Source: CAVSWN01 sp963770995 | Lineage (GTDB): Bacteria > Acidobacteriota > Vicinamibacteria > Vicinamibacterales > CAVVIG01 | Reading direction: 5' to 3' | Assembly: GCA_963770995.1 (NCBI GenBank) | Contig: CAVYRS010000005.1 | Span: 1,488,001-1,552,000 of the forward strand | DNA length: 64,000 nt | Part shown: positions 19,601 through 28,222 of the stretch, piece after piece | Position numbering within the stretch: the first letter of the stretch is position 1 | Layout of the letters: each line of letters starts with the position of its first letter | Notes under the pieces: generated by a model | What the model was told of the DNA's origin: nothing | What the model saw: the letters and a program-made list of their open reading frames with translations, nothing else | Database searches by the model: none | Position numbers and translations under genes: made by a program

Positions 19601-21251
19601 TCGCGAAGCACCTCCTGGAGAGTCGCCGACGAGTCGATCGTCGTGCCCGGCATTGAAGGAAAGTCGGGCGTTGTCCTCGGACTGGAAATCGCAATTTGAG
19701 CGCGGCCGTGACGTTCTTCTTGAAATAGAACTTGTTCGCCCTGTCCTGCACCGCGAAGAGACTTGAGAATTCGATGATGGTTTCGGAGCGGCCCAGCCAG
19801 AAGATCCCGCCCGGCTTCAGCGCGTAGTGAAGGATCGGGACGACGCGCTTCTGTAGCTCTGGTCCGAAGTAAATGAGGACGTTCCGGCATGCGATCAGGT
19901 CGATTTTCGCAAACGGCGGATCGGCGGTCAGGTCGTGCCTCGAAAAAAGACACGTATCGCGAATCCATTTGGCGACACGATACCCGCCCTCCACTTTCTC
20001 GAAGAACCGCTTGAGCCGTTCTTTGGAGACGTCCTTGGCGATGCTCTCCGGGTAAACCGCGGCGCGGGCTTTCTGCAGGCTCGCCTCGCTGATATCCGAC
20101 GCAAACATCTGAAGCGCCGGCCGAACTTTGGCGGTGTCCAGGAACTCGAACAACACGATCGCGATGGAATACGCTTCCTCGCCGGAGGAGCATCCCGGCA
20201 CCCAGACCCGGAAAGGCACGCCCGCAGCGAATGTCTCCATGTACTTCGGAAGGATCCGGGTTTTCAGCGCCTCGTGAGCCTCGGGATCCCGAAAGAACCC
20301 GGTCACGTGAATCAGAATGTCACCGAAGAGAGCCTTGACTTCTTCCGGATGGGCTTCGAGGTAGTTGGCGTAGGCCGCCAGATTTTCAATCTTGAGCAGG
20401 GACAAGCGCCGGCCAATGCGGCGCCGAATCGTGGTGTGCTTGTAAAGCGCAAAGTCGACGCCGGTCGCCTTTCGAATCGACGTGAAGATCTTTCGAAGAG
20501 CCCCATCCGGCTTCAATGGCGGAGGCATCGGCTTCGGCGTCCGTGAACCGACAGGATGCACGGAAGACCACTGCACCATGTCCGAGATTTCTTTCGCAAT
20601 GTTTGCCGGTCTATCGACCTTGTCTACTGCGCCCGATGAGATCGCGCTGCGGGGCATGCCGTCGTACTGCGCGGAGCTCGGATCCTGCGCAAACGTGAAG
20701 CCTCCTGCGGCTTTGATTGCCTGCACACCTTTCGTACCGTCCGATGCAATTCCCGATAGCACCACCCCGATCGCCAGGCCTTGCAGCGGTTCAGCAATCG
20801 ACTCGAAGAACAGATCGATTGGCAGGTGCTGCCGGCCTTTGGCGCGCGGCGAGAGTGTCAGGAGTCCACGCTCGAGGCGCAGGGTGCTATTGGGCGGAAT
20901 GACATACACGTGACCAGGCTCGATCGGCATCCCGTCTCCGGCCTCCGTCACCGGGAGACGGCTTATCCTCGAAAGAATCCCGGCCGTGAGGCTCCCATGC
21001 TCGGGATCCAGATGTTGAATGACGACGACGGCGCTTCGAATTCCGGGCGGAAGTTCCTTGAGCAGTTCGGTCACCGCCGCCAGGCCGCCAGCCGAGGCGC
21101 CGATGCCGACAACGGGGAACAGAGAGGAGGGCGCTGCCAGGGCCTTCTTGGCGATCTCGGATGCCGTACCGCGAGCGGGCGGCGATGTTGTCTTGCTCTT
21201 GAGCTTGCCCGGAGGTGGTCCTTTCCTGCCTCCGGAAGAGCGGCTGGTCAT
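16644..21251 (-). CDS. CheB-CheR-PAS-histidine kinase-receiver hybrid (two frame breaks)
   Basis: A roughly 1,535-codon signalling protein. In order: CheB methylesterase (GASAGG, QHLDPEHGS, LSGIASDG), CheR methyltransferase (VTGFFRDPE, VPGCSSGEEAYSIA, ACRNVLIYF), a coiled coil of repeated ASNEELQSTNEELQ units, three PAS domains, a histidine kinase (H in ATLSHELRTPL, N box RNLLTNAVKF, GLGLGLSIV) and a C-terminal receiver (phospho-Asp in LCDVAMPGEDG). It carries a complete methylation/demethylation module outside any chemotaxis cluster. The frame changes at TTTT 18886-18889 (one base too many) and TTT 19695-19697 (one too few); both are homopolymers, so errors are likely. It is followed upstream by a single receiver gene. 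Confidence 0.9.
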
Positions 21252-21293
21252 GAGCGGCCCTCAGTGTATTTTAGATCGGAGGATTGAACGTTC

Positions 21294-21776
21294 TCACGAC
21301 CAGCAGACTGCGGGTCGCGCCGAGCGCAGCAAGACGTCGAGTCTTGAAAGGAGATCGATGAGGGATTCATTCGTCAGCGGTTTGGACAGAAACAGGTTCA
21401 CTCCGCTGGTATTCGGAAGGAGTTCGAGCCCGCGCAGTTCGTCCGCGCCCATCGCCGTGAGCATCACAATCAGAACGTCGTTTTCGCGGCGCTTCGCGCG
21501 CAGCGCTAGCGCGACATCGAGACCGGCCATGTCCGGCAACGACAGGTCGCACAGGACGAGGACGGGATTGAATTCCTCGGCTATCTTCAAGGCATCGCGG
21601 CCGCACGATGCGACGCGGACCTCCAGACCGTGGAGTCCCATGAACTCCGCGGTTGCCTCCGCCAGGGCCGCATGATCCTCGACGAGTAACACTCGATGCC
21701 GCGCCGTTTCAGGGACAGCGGGCACGGAGCCCGAGGAAACGGTCTCCGCTGTCTGAAGATGTCCGTCTCTGTTCAT
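21294..21776 (-). CDS. Stand-alone receiver-domain response regulator
   Basis: A 160-residue CheY-like protein: acidic pocket E33/D34 (LLVEDHAALAEA), phospho-acceptor D77 (LVLCDLSLPDM), Thr in MLTAMG and Lys in FLSKPL. There is no output domain. It lies 42 bases upstream of the CheB-CheR-kinase gene on the same strand, so it is probably its phosphotransfer partner. The first 25 residues are a low-complexity leader with no motif. Confidence 0.9.
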   Translation of the reverse strand: MNRDGHLQTAETVSSGSVPAVPETARHRVLLVEDHAALAEATAEFMGLHGLEVRVASCGRDALKIAEEFNPVLVLCDLSLPDMAGLDVALALRAKRRENDVLIVMLTAMGADELRGLELLPNTSGVNLFLSKPLTNESLIDLLSRLDVLLRSARPAVCWS

Positions 21777-21885
21777 CGGCCGGGCCTCTTCCTCAATCGC
21801 CCGTCACCGCCATATCCAAAACACTAAGAGCATCCATATCGAAACCAGAAGGATATCGACAAACATGAAACTTTCTAACCCCCAA

Positions 21886-21946
21886 AACTACTAGACATCA
21901 AACTACTAGACATCGACTGTTGACAACTACTAGACATCGACTTGAC
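21886..21946. repeat. Three direct repeats of AACTACTAGACATC
   Basis: AACTACTAGACATC starts at 21886, 21901 and 21925; the second and third continue with GACTGTTGAC and GACTTGAC. The last one supplies the TTGACA -35 box of the padR-2 promoter. It could be an iterated operator or a slipped-strand array. Confidence 0.75.
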
Positions 21947-21970
21947 ACCAACCCCTGTCCGGGCTATACC
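21942..21970 (+). promoter_or_regulatory. Sigma-70-type promoter of padR-2
   Basis: TTGACA (21942-21947), 17 bp, TATACC (21965-21970). The predicted start is about 21977, giving a short leader with AAGGAAG before ATG 21990. The pentamers TGTCC (21956-21960) and GGACA (21977-21981) flank the -10 and could be a weak PadR operator. Confidence 0.75.
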
Positions 21971-21989
21971 TAGTCTGGACAAGGAAGAG

Positions 21990-22325
21990 ATGCCTGAACT
22001 CTTGAATCCCGACCTGCTGCCCGGCACGCTCTACATGATGATTCTGAAGTCGCTGCGCGGCGGGCCGCTGCACGGCTACGCGATTGCCAAGCGCATCAAG
22101 GAAGCGTCCGAGCACCGGCTGGTCATCGAAGACGGGTCGCTCTACCCCGCCCTCAACCGCATGCTCGTCAAGGGCTGGCTCAAGGCCGAATGGGGCATCT
22201 CCGAGAACAACCGGAAGGCGCGCTTCTACCGTCTGACGCCCGGCGGCCGCAAGCAGCTCGACGTGGAATCCGAGAAGTTCGCGCAGATCATGCGCGCCGT
22301 GCAGGCGGTCATGCGCACGGTCTGA
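21990..22325 (+). CDS. PadR-family regulator (pair 2)
   Basis: A 111-residue winged-helix regulator with LLPGTLYMMILKSL, GPLHGYAIAKRI, IEDGSLYPALNRM and KARFYRLTPGGRKQL, the full PadR signature. ATG 21990 is preceded by AAGGAAG and a near-consensus promoter. It is followed 10 bases later by the ADOP permease it presumably represses. Confidence 0.93.
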   Translation: MPELLNPDLLPGTLYMMILKSLRGGPLHGYAIAKRIKEASEHRLVIEDGSLYPALNRMLVKGWLKAEWGISENNRKARFYRLTPGGRKQLDVESEKFAQIMRAVQAVMRTV

Positions 22326-22335
22326 GGAACGCATC

Positions 22336-24991
22336 GTGAGTACCTGGCAACAGCTCTTCCGCCGACTCACCCATTTCAGACGCCGATCGCAGTTCGATCG
22401 AGAGCTCGAGACGGAAATAGCCTTCCACATCGAGGCCCGCGCCGACGAGCTCGTCGAATCCGGGCCAGTCGCGCGAGGACGCGCTGGCGCAGGCCCGTCG
22501 CGAGTTCGGATCGCAGTTCAGAGCGCGTGAGTCGTCACAGGAGGCGTGGCGGTTCCGATGGCTCGAGGATTTGCGGGCGGACCTCCGCTACGCGCTTCGC
22601 GCGTTCCGCCGCAGCCCGGCATTCACGTTTACGGCCGTGACGTCACTCGCGCTTGGCATCGGCGCCAGCAGCGCGATGTTCGCGGCCCTCGACGCGATCC
22701 TGTGGAAGCCGCTCCCGGTGGCCGACCCGGCCAGTCTCGTCCGCCTGTCGCTCACGCGTGAAGCGGTCGAGGACACGCAGTCCGTCCCGATCGAGTTCGC
22801 CGAACAGATCCGGCGCGCCGGCATCTTCGCCGACGTGATTCTCACCTCCGGCGACGGCCTGAGCTTCACCTACGACGATCGCGCCGAGCGGATCGTCGGC
22901 GGCGTCGTGTCGCCGAATTTCTTCACCACGCTCGGCCTTCGTCCGGCCCTCGGGCGTGGCTTCTCCGCGGATGTAGAGAACGGCCAGTGGACGGCGGAAG
23001 CGGTCCTGTCGTATCGCTTCTGGCAGCAGCGCTTCGGCGGCGATCCCACCGTCGTCGGCCGCACGATCCATCTCAACACCTACCCGTTCACCATCGTCGG
23101 CGTCTCGCCTGAATCGTTTTTCGATCTGTCGCGCGGATTCGATCCGGAGCTGCGCATCCCAATTCTGCCGTTCGGCCAGACACTGGGCCAGATCGAGCAG
23201 GTCAGCGGCATGCCGACTCGCCGCATCGCGGTCACCGCGCGGGTCAAACCGTCGATGACCACCGCGCAGGCGGAAGCGGCCGCCGACGCGCAGCTGCAGG
23301 CATGGCTGCGAGCGACCGCCGCGCCGGCGCGTCGTGGGCAATTTCGCCATGCTCGCCTCATCGCAGCGGAGGCAGGGGTGATCGGCGACATGGCGCCGTT
23401 CCAGTCGCCGATGTTCGTCCTCATGTCTCTGGTCGCGCTGGTGCTGGTCATCGCCTGCGCGAACGTCGCCAGCATGCTGCTCGCGCGCGGCATCGCCCGT
23501 CACCGGGAGCTGGCGCTTCGGGCGTCGATCGGCGCGGGGCGGACGCGCCTCATTCGGCAACTGCTCACGGAGAGCGTGCTGCTCGCGGGTATCGGCGGCC
23601 TGGCGGGCGTCGGCGTCGCGTTCTGGGTCGCCGATGCGCTCACGTGGTTCCTGCCACAGGGCCACATCAGCGTGGTCATCGACCTGCGCCCCGATCGGCG
23701 CGTGCTGGCATTCACCGCGGCGCTGTCGCTCGTCACCGGCATCGTGTTCGGGCTGGTACCGGCCCTGCACGCCACACGCCGCGATCTGACAATCGGATTG
23801 AAAGCGGATTCATCCGGCGCCGCGAGCGGCACGCGAACCCGCCGCGCGCTGGTTGTCGCGCAGGTCGCGATCTCGCTCGTGCTGCTGATCGTGGCCGGCT
23901 GGTTCATCCGCACGGTCTCGAACCTGCGGCCGCTCGATTTCCGCGTGCCGACCGATCGCGTGCTGCTGTTCACGATGAAGCCGCAGCGCGAGATCTACGA
24001 CGCCGATCGCATGCGTCAGCTCGTCGTGGAACTGCATCGGCGCATGACCGACGTGCCCGGCATTCGATCCGCCGCGCTTGCCGAGAACGGCCCGCTCGGC
24101 AGCCGTACGACCTCGGTCAGCTACGAGTCGCAGGAGGCGTCGGCGATAAGCGGCTCGCTCGATATGGTGACGCCGCGGTTCTTCGAGACAATCGGTCTGT
24201 CGCTTGTCGCCGGCCGCGACTTCGGGCCTGGCGACACGCGCATCGCCCCACCCGTCGCCGTGATCAACGAGGCGCTGGCACTGGCGCTGTTCCGAGGCGC
24301 GCCGCCGCTCGGCCGGACGCTGCGCGTGCCCGCCGATCCGGAGAAGCGCACCTTCACGGTTGTGGGCGTTGTGGCGAACACGCACTACTACGACTTGCAT
24401 GAGAGGCCGGGGCCCGCCGCGTGGATCCCGCTGGTCCAGACAACACCCTACATGCCGACCCTGCACGTACGCGCAGCCGACGCCGATGTCGCGTCGGTCG
24501 CGGCCGGTGTGCGTCGCGAGTTCGACGCCGTCGACAAGGGCTTCCCAATTTTCAACATCAGGACGCTCGAAGATCGGGTCGAGGATTCGCTGGCGCGTGA
24601 ACGGATGGTGGCGAACATCTCCGTGACGTTCGGACTCCTGGCGCTGCTGCTGGCGGGCGTGGGGCTGTACGGCCTCCTCGCCTATTCGGTGTCGCGGCGG
24701 CAGCGCGAGATCGGCATTCGGCTGGCGCTCGGATCCAGTGGCCGCGCCGTGCTGTGGTGCGTGGTCCGCGAAGCCGCGGCGCTGGTGATCGCCGGCGCAA
24801 TGACCGGAACCGTGATGGCGATGGTCGCGGGACGGTTGGCGTCGCCGTACCTGTTCGGCGTTTCGCAATTCGATCCGAGAGTGCTTCTTGCTTCTGCCGC
24901 GGCGCTTGTGCTGATCGCGCTGGCGGCCGTGAGCGTTCCCGCCGTGCGCGCGACGCGCGTCAATCCGATTCAGGCGCTGCGGACAGAGTAG
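22336..24991 (+). CDS. ADOP-type ABC transporter permease (pair 2; one frame break)
   Basis: It begins at GTG 22336 (STWQQLFRRLTHFRRRSQFD), the usual ADOP N-terminus. The frame changes at CC 22465-22466; removing one C gives SREDALAQARREFGSQF and joins the rest: first helix (TAVTSLALGIGASSAMFAAL), MacB periplasmic domain, FtsX bundle (LVIACANVASMLLARGIA), second periplasmic domain and the final bundle (LLLAGVGLYGLLAYSVSRRQRE). The family is an orphan permease without an adjacent ATPase. It ends 86 bases before the convergent anti-sigma gene. Confidence 0.9.
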
Positions 24992-24999
24992 ATCCACAA

Positions 25000-25073
25000 G
25001 TCTGAAGTCTGAAGTCTGAAGTCAAAAGACTTCTGACCTCGTACTTCTGACTTCTGACTTCTGACTTTTTCGC
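25000..25073. terminator. Heptamer-repeat hairpin between convergent genes
   Basis: Three AGTCTGA units, AAGTC-AAAA-GACTT, then CTTCTGA/TTCTGAC units and TTTTT fill the 86-bp gap between a rightward permease and a leftward anti-sigma gene. The two halves are near reverse complements. It may act as a terminator, but the array itself looks like slippage expansion. Confidence 0.45.
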
Positions 25074-25077
25074 TATC

Positions 25078-25872
25078 TCACTGCGCGGCGCCGACGAGAT
25101 ACATCGCGCCGGTTGGCGCGGGAACACCGCCGGCCGGCTCGATCGTCACGGCGAGCGCAGTGGGATCCGGGACGTCCGACGGCATGGGCAGCGTGGTCGT
25201 CAGGCTGCCGCGATCGTCGGGCGTCAGGAGACCAGCGCTGACCGGCGCCGGCCGCGTGACGAACCACAACTGGTAGATGCGGCCGGCCGGCAACGGCGGC
25301 AGGTTCGCGGCGGTGATGACCAGACCGCGGCTCCGGCTCCAGAACGCCCGCGCCGACGCCGTGGGCGCCGCCGCCTGGCCGGCCAGATCGATCCGCCGCA
25401 CGTCGGGCGCGGTCAACACGGCGAGCGGCGTTTCGGCCGCAGCCGCCGCCTGCATAGCCACATTGACGCGGCGCTCCCCGTCTTCGACGCGCACCAGCGC
25501 GGCGCGCAGCTCGCCTTCGAGCGCCTGAATCCGCCGCTGCAGCGTGGCGACGTAGACCGCCATCCCGGCCGTGAGCACGAACATCGCCGCAGCAGCGAGC
25601 CAGGGAGCTATCGACATCGGCGTCCGTGCCGGTGCCTCAGCCGGCCGGGTCGCGGCGAGGATCGCCGTTCGCAGCGCCGCCGGCGGCTCGACTTGCGGCG
25701 TGATCTGCGCGAGCGCCACGCCGACCGGCGCGAACGCTCGAAGTTCCGTCGCGCATTCGGCGCACGTCTCCAAGTGCGACTCGACCGCGTCCCGCTCCGG
25801 TCCGCTGAGCGCGCCGATCGCGTAGAGCGGCACGAGCTCTCGCAGCGCGGCGTGGTCGAACACGTCGCTCAT
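25078..25872 (-). CDS. RskA-family anti-sigma factor
   Basis: A 264-residue membrane anti-sigma factor. Residues 1-60 hold the zinc-binding anti-sigma motif (HLETCAECA), a transmembrane helix lies at about 88-108 (APWLAAAAMFVLTAGMAVYV), a short coiled coil follows, and the C-terminal RskA domain contains LPPLPAGRIYQLWFV and VTIEPAGGVPAPTG. It should hold the adjacent ECF sigma factor at the membrane until cleaved. Its ATG overlaps the sigma stop codon (25869-25872). Confidence 0.92.
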   Translation of the reverse strand: MSDVFDHAALRELVPLYAIGALSGPERDAVESHLETCAECATELRAFAPVGVALAQITPQVEPPAALRTAILAATRPAEAPARTPMSIAPWLAAAAMFVLTAGMAVYVATLQRRIQALEGELRAALVRVEDGERRVNVAMQAAAAAETPLAVLTAPDVRRIDLAGQAAAPTASARAFWSRSRGLVITAANLPPLPAGRIYQLWFVTRPAPVSAGLLTPDDRGSLTTTLPMPSDVPDPTALAVTIEPAGGVPAPTGAMYLVGAAQ

Positions 25873-26469
25873 CTCACTCCGCCTTCGAGCGCGTCGCGCA
25901 GCCGGCGCAGCGCTTGTCGCGTCCGCGTCTTGATTGTCCCCAGCGGCGTCTGCAGCTTTTCCGCAATCTCCGTCTGCGACAGTCCCTCGTAGTACGCCAG
26001 TTCGAGCGGCACGCGCTGGTCATCTGGCAGCGCGGCCAGCGCCTGGCGGACGCGCTCGGCCTCTTCGGACGTGGCCAGATGCAGGTCGAGCGCCCGCGCC
26101 GGATTCGGGCAGCGCCGCCGCCAGCCGCTCGAAGTCTGCGACCGCTTCAGGCCTGGCGCGGCGTTGCCGCAGGCGGTCGAGCGCACGGCTCCTGGTGACC
26201 GTCACGAGCCATCCCACCACCGTGCCGCGCGCGGCCTCGAAGCGCTTCGCCTGCCGCCACACCTGCGAGAACGCCTCCTGCAGCACGTCTTCCGCGTCGC
26301 CGCGCTCGCGGACGATGCGGAGCGCGAGCGAAAAGAGGAGGCGCGCGTGGCGGTCGTAGAGCTCGCCGAGCGCGACATGATCACCGCCGGCCATACGCCG
26401 CACGATCCGCCGATCGATCTCGGCACCCGCGGTGTCGCCGACGGCGGCCAGTGCCGCAAGCAGCCACAT
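25869..26469 (-). CDS. SigK-like ECF sigma factor (one frame break)
   Basis: Region 2 is clear (ELYDRHARLLFSLALRIV, DAEDVLQEAFSQVWRQA) and region 4 follows in another frame (ALAALPDDQRVPLELAYYEG, LSQTEIAEKLQTPLGTIKTR). Joining them needs removal of one base near 26100 (PESARALDLHLA). It is co-transcribed and overlaps with the RskA anti-sigma gene. In related bacteria such pairs govern a photo-oxidative or lipid-modifying block, of which only scraps remain next door. Confidence 0.88.
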
Positions 26470-26560
26470 CGTCTACCGCGAGTGTAATGGTTCCATACCC
26501 GCTCGTCCCGAGCTTGTCGCCGAGCTGTATTCGAGACCAGTGCGCCGCCGCTTGATCAGG

Positions 26561-26617
26561 AAGGTACGCCGCCGCAAGCCCAGAGATTCCCGCGCCGACG
26601 ATGGCAATCTGCTTCAT
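26561..26617 (-). pseudogene. N-terminal relic of an FAD-dependent oxidoreductase
   Basis: The 19 codons from ATG 26617 read MKQIAIVGAGISGLAAAYL, the dinucleotide-binding start of amine-oxidase-like FAD enzymes. Homology then stops and the frame wanders. This oxidoreductase usually stands beside SigK-type sigma genes, so this looks like the edge of a deletion. Confidence 0.6.
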
Positions 26618-26633
26618 TTAGGATACACAGGCC

Positions 26634-26930
26634 GTGTCCGTACCTACGCTCGCGCTCGTCGGCTGGATTGTAGCCGCTGTCGTGATGGCCGGCCTCTGGG
26701 CCCTTCCCAGCACACGGTCAACGACCAGGAAGACCGTGAGACGGACGGCCCAGATGCCCATCATCAGCGCAATCGCCACCCCGCGAAGTACGGCGCACTT
26801 CCCGGTCTGGTCGTGTACGGCGTGTACGATTTGACGAATTACTCCACGCTCGCGCAGTACCCGCTCGCGACACAATCGTCGAGACACGCTGGGGAGTGTT
26901 CGCCACGTTAACAGCCTCGATCGCGAGAGA
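26634..26930. pseudogene. Scrambled relics of DUF1295/DUF2177-like membrane proteins
   Basis: Three pieces lie side by side. On +, 26634-26700 reads VPTLALVGWIVAAVVMAGLW. On -, 26703-26785 reads RGVAIALMMGIWAVRLTVFL, like DUF1295. On +, from about 26788, GALPGLVVYGVYDLTNYSTL reads like DUF2177, continued in another frame by TIVETRWGVFATLTAS. None is a complete gene. The family assignments are from memory of conserved patterns. Confidence 0.4.
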
Positions 26931-26947
26931 GGTGTAAACTGCCGATC

Positions 26948-27817
26948 ATGATGATGCGCAGTCTCAGCCTCATCGTGTGCCTCCTCGTCACCGCGCCGGC
27001 GATCGCCCAGCAACCGGCAACGCAGTCCTTCGATTCCAACGGCGTTCAGATTCAATTCGTCGACAAGGGACGCGGTGCGCCGGTCGTGCTGCTGCACGGG
27101 TTCACCGGCTCGTACGCGCGGCACTGGGAAGCGCCCGGCGTGATGGCCGCGCTCGAAACCGCCGGCTATCGCGTGATCGCGATGGACTGCCGCGGTCACG
27201 GTCAGAGCAGCAAGCCGCACGAAGCGAGCCAGTACGGCCTGGAAATGGTGCAGGACGTGCTTCGCCTGCTCGATCACCTGCGCATCGATCGCGCGCACAT
27301 CGTCGGCTACTCGATGGGCGGGGCGATCGCGAGCCAGCTCCTCGTGAAACACCCGGCGCGGGTGAAAACGGTGACCATGCTCGGCGCCGGGTGGGAAGGT
27401 GGAGACCTGGGCACGATCTCATCGCTGATGACGGCGCTCGCCGACGGCTTCGCGAAGCGGGACGCCAGCGCGCTCATTGGCAGGGTCAACTCGGGCGGGC
27501 AAAACGGGCCCACCGAGGCCGAGATTGCGGCGATGAACGAGTCGCTGTTTGCGCGAAACGATCATCTGGCGCTCTCGGCGTGCGCGCGGGCCATGGCCGC
27601 GTTGTTCGATGTGCCGGCGGAGAGCCTTCGAGCGACGCAAGTCCCCGTACTGGCGATCGTCGGTGACCAGGACGCTCCCAACGTCGACGGCGTGAAGCGA
27701 TTGAAAACCGTGGTGCGCGGGCTCGAAGTGGTCGACCTGCCGGGCGCGAATCACGCCACGAGCGTCAGACCGTCCGCCGCGCCGCTCGTCGCATTCCTCA
27801 ACCAGCACCGCGACTGA
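26948..27817 (+). CDS. Secreted alpha/beta hydrolase
   Basis: A 289-residue serine hydrolase with a signal peptide (SLIVCLLVTAPAIAQQ). The oxyanion motif VVLLHGFTGS, MDCRGHGQS, nucleophile elbow GYSMGG, acid VGDQDAPN and catalytic histidine GANHAT form a complete triad. The cap region is short. It resembles haloperoxidase/esterase-type hydrolases. It stands alone, just before the padR-3 operator, and the substrate is unknown. Confidence 0.9.
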   Translation: MMMRSLSLIVCLLVTAPAIAQQPATQSFDSNGVQIQFVDKGRGAPVVLLHGFTGSYARHWEAPGVMAALETAGYRVIAMDCRGHGQSSKPHEASQYGLEMVQDVLRLLDHLRIDRAHIVGYSMGGAIASQLLVKHPARVKTVTMLGAGWEGGDLGTISSLMTALADGFAKRDASALIGRVNSGGQNGPTEAEIAAMNESLFARNDHLALSACARAMAALFDVPAESLRATQVPVLAIVGDQDAPNVDGVKRLKTVVRGLEVVDLPGANHATSVRPSAAPLVAFLNQHRD

Positions 27818-27826
27818 TGGTCTCCG

Positions 27827-27862
27827 GTAGACATCCTACACAATATAGAGTAGGCTGTCTAC
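27827..27862 (+). promoter_or_regulatory. Operator-like inverted repeat overlapping the padR-3 promoter
   Basis: GTAGACATCCTA (27827-27838) and TAGGCTGTCTAC (27851-27862) match at 11 of 12 positions around a 12-bp spacer containing TATAGA (27844-27849). The right arm ends three bases before ATG 27866, so a bound PadR would block the promoter and the transcript would have almost no leader. Confidence 0.7.
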
Positions 27863-27865
27863 ACA

Positions 27866-28222
27866 ATGAACTCCCGCGACCGTTCTCGCGTCGATCTCCT
27901 GCAAGGGACGCTCGACTTGCTCATTCTCCGCACGCTGTTGTTCGGACCGACCCACGGCCACGCCATCGCGAAGCACATCAAGCAGACCTCTGAAGAGCTG
28001 CTCCAAATCGAAACCGGGTCGCTCTATCCGGCCCTGCATCGTCTCGAAGCGCAGGGATGGATCGCCGCGTCGTGGCAGCTGTCGGAGAAGGGCAAACGAG
28101 CCAAGTACTACCGCCTGACCGCCGCCGGCCGGAAACAGCTGTCGGCGGAGCGGACCAAGTGGGACACCTTCGCGCGCGCGATGGGCCTCGTGCTGAAACC
28201 TGCGGATCAGGAACCGGGATGA
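27866..28222 (+). CDS. PadR-family regulator (pair 3)
   Basis: 118 residues: VDLLQGTLDLLILRTL, GPTHGHAIAKHIKQ, IETGSLYPALHRLEAQGWI and AKYYRLTAAGRKQL. It overlaps the next ADOP gene by ATGA (28219-28222). No ribosome site precedes ATG 27866, in keeping with the near-leaderless promoter above. Confidence 0.94.
   Translation: MNSRDRSRVDLLQGTLDLLILRTLLFGPTHGHAIAKHIKQTSEELLQIETGSLYPALHRLEAQGWIAASWQLSEKGKRAKYYRLTAAGRKQLSAERTKWDTFARAMGLVLKPADQEPG

Noticed and set aside
22643..23770. 375-codon open frame opposite the second ADOP permease
   Set aside because: Antisense to conserved permease sequence; composition is R/D/H/Q-rich with no domain.
26432..26911. A single 159-codon gene across the relic region
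   Set aside because: Recognisable pieces lie on both strands and in several frames, so it is a mosaic of fragments.
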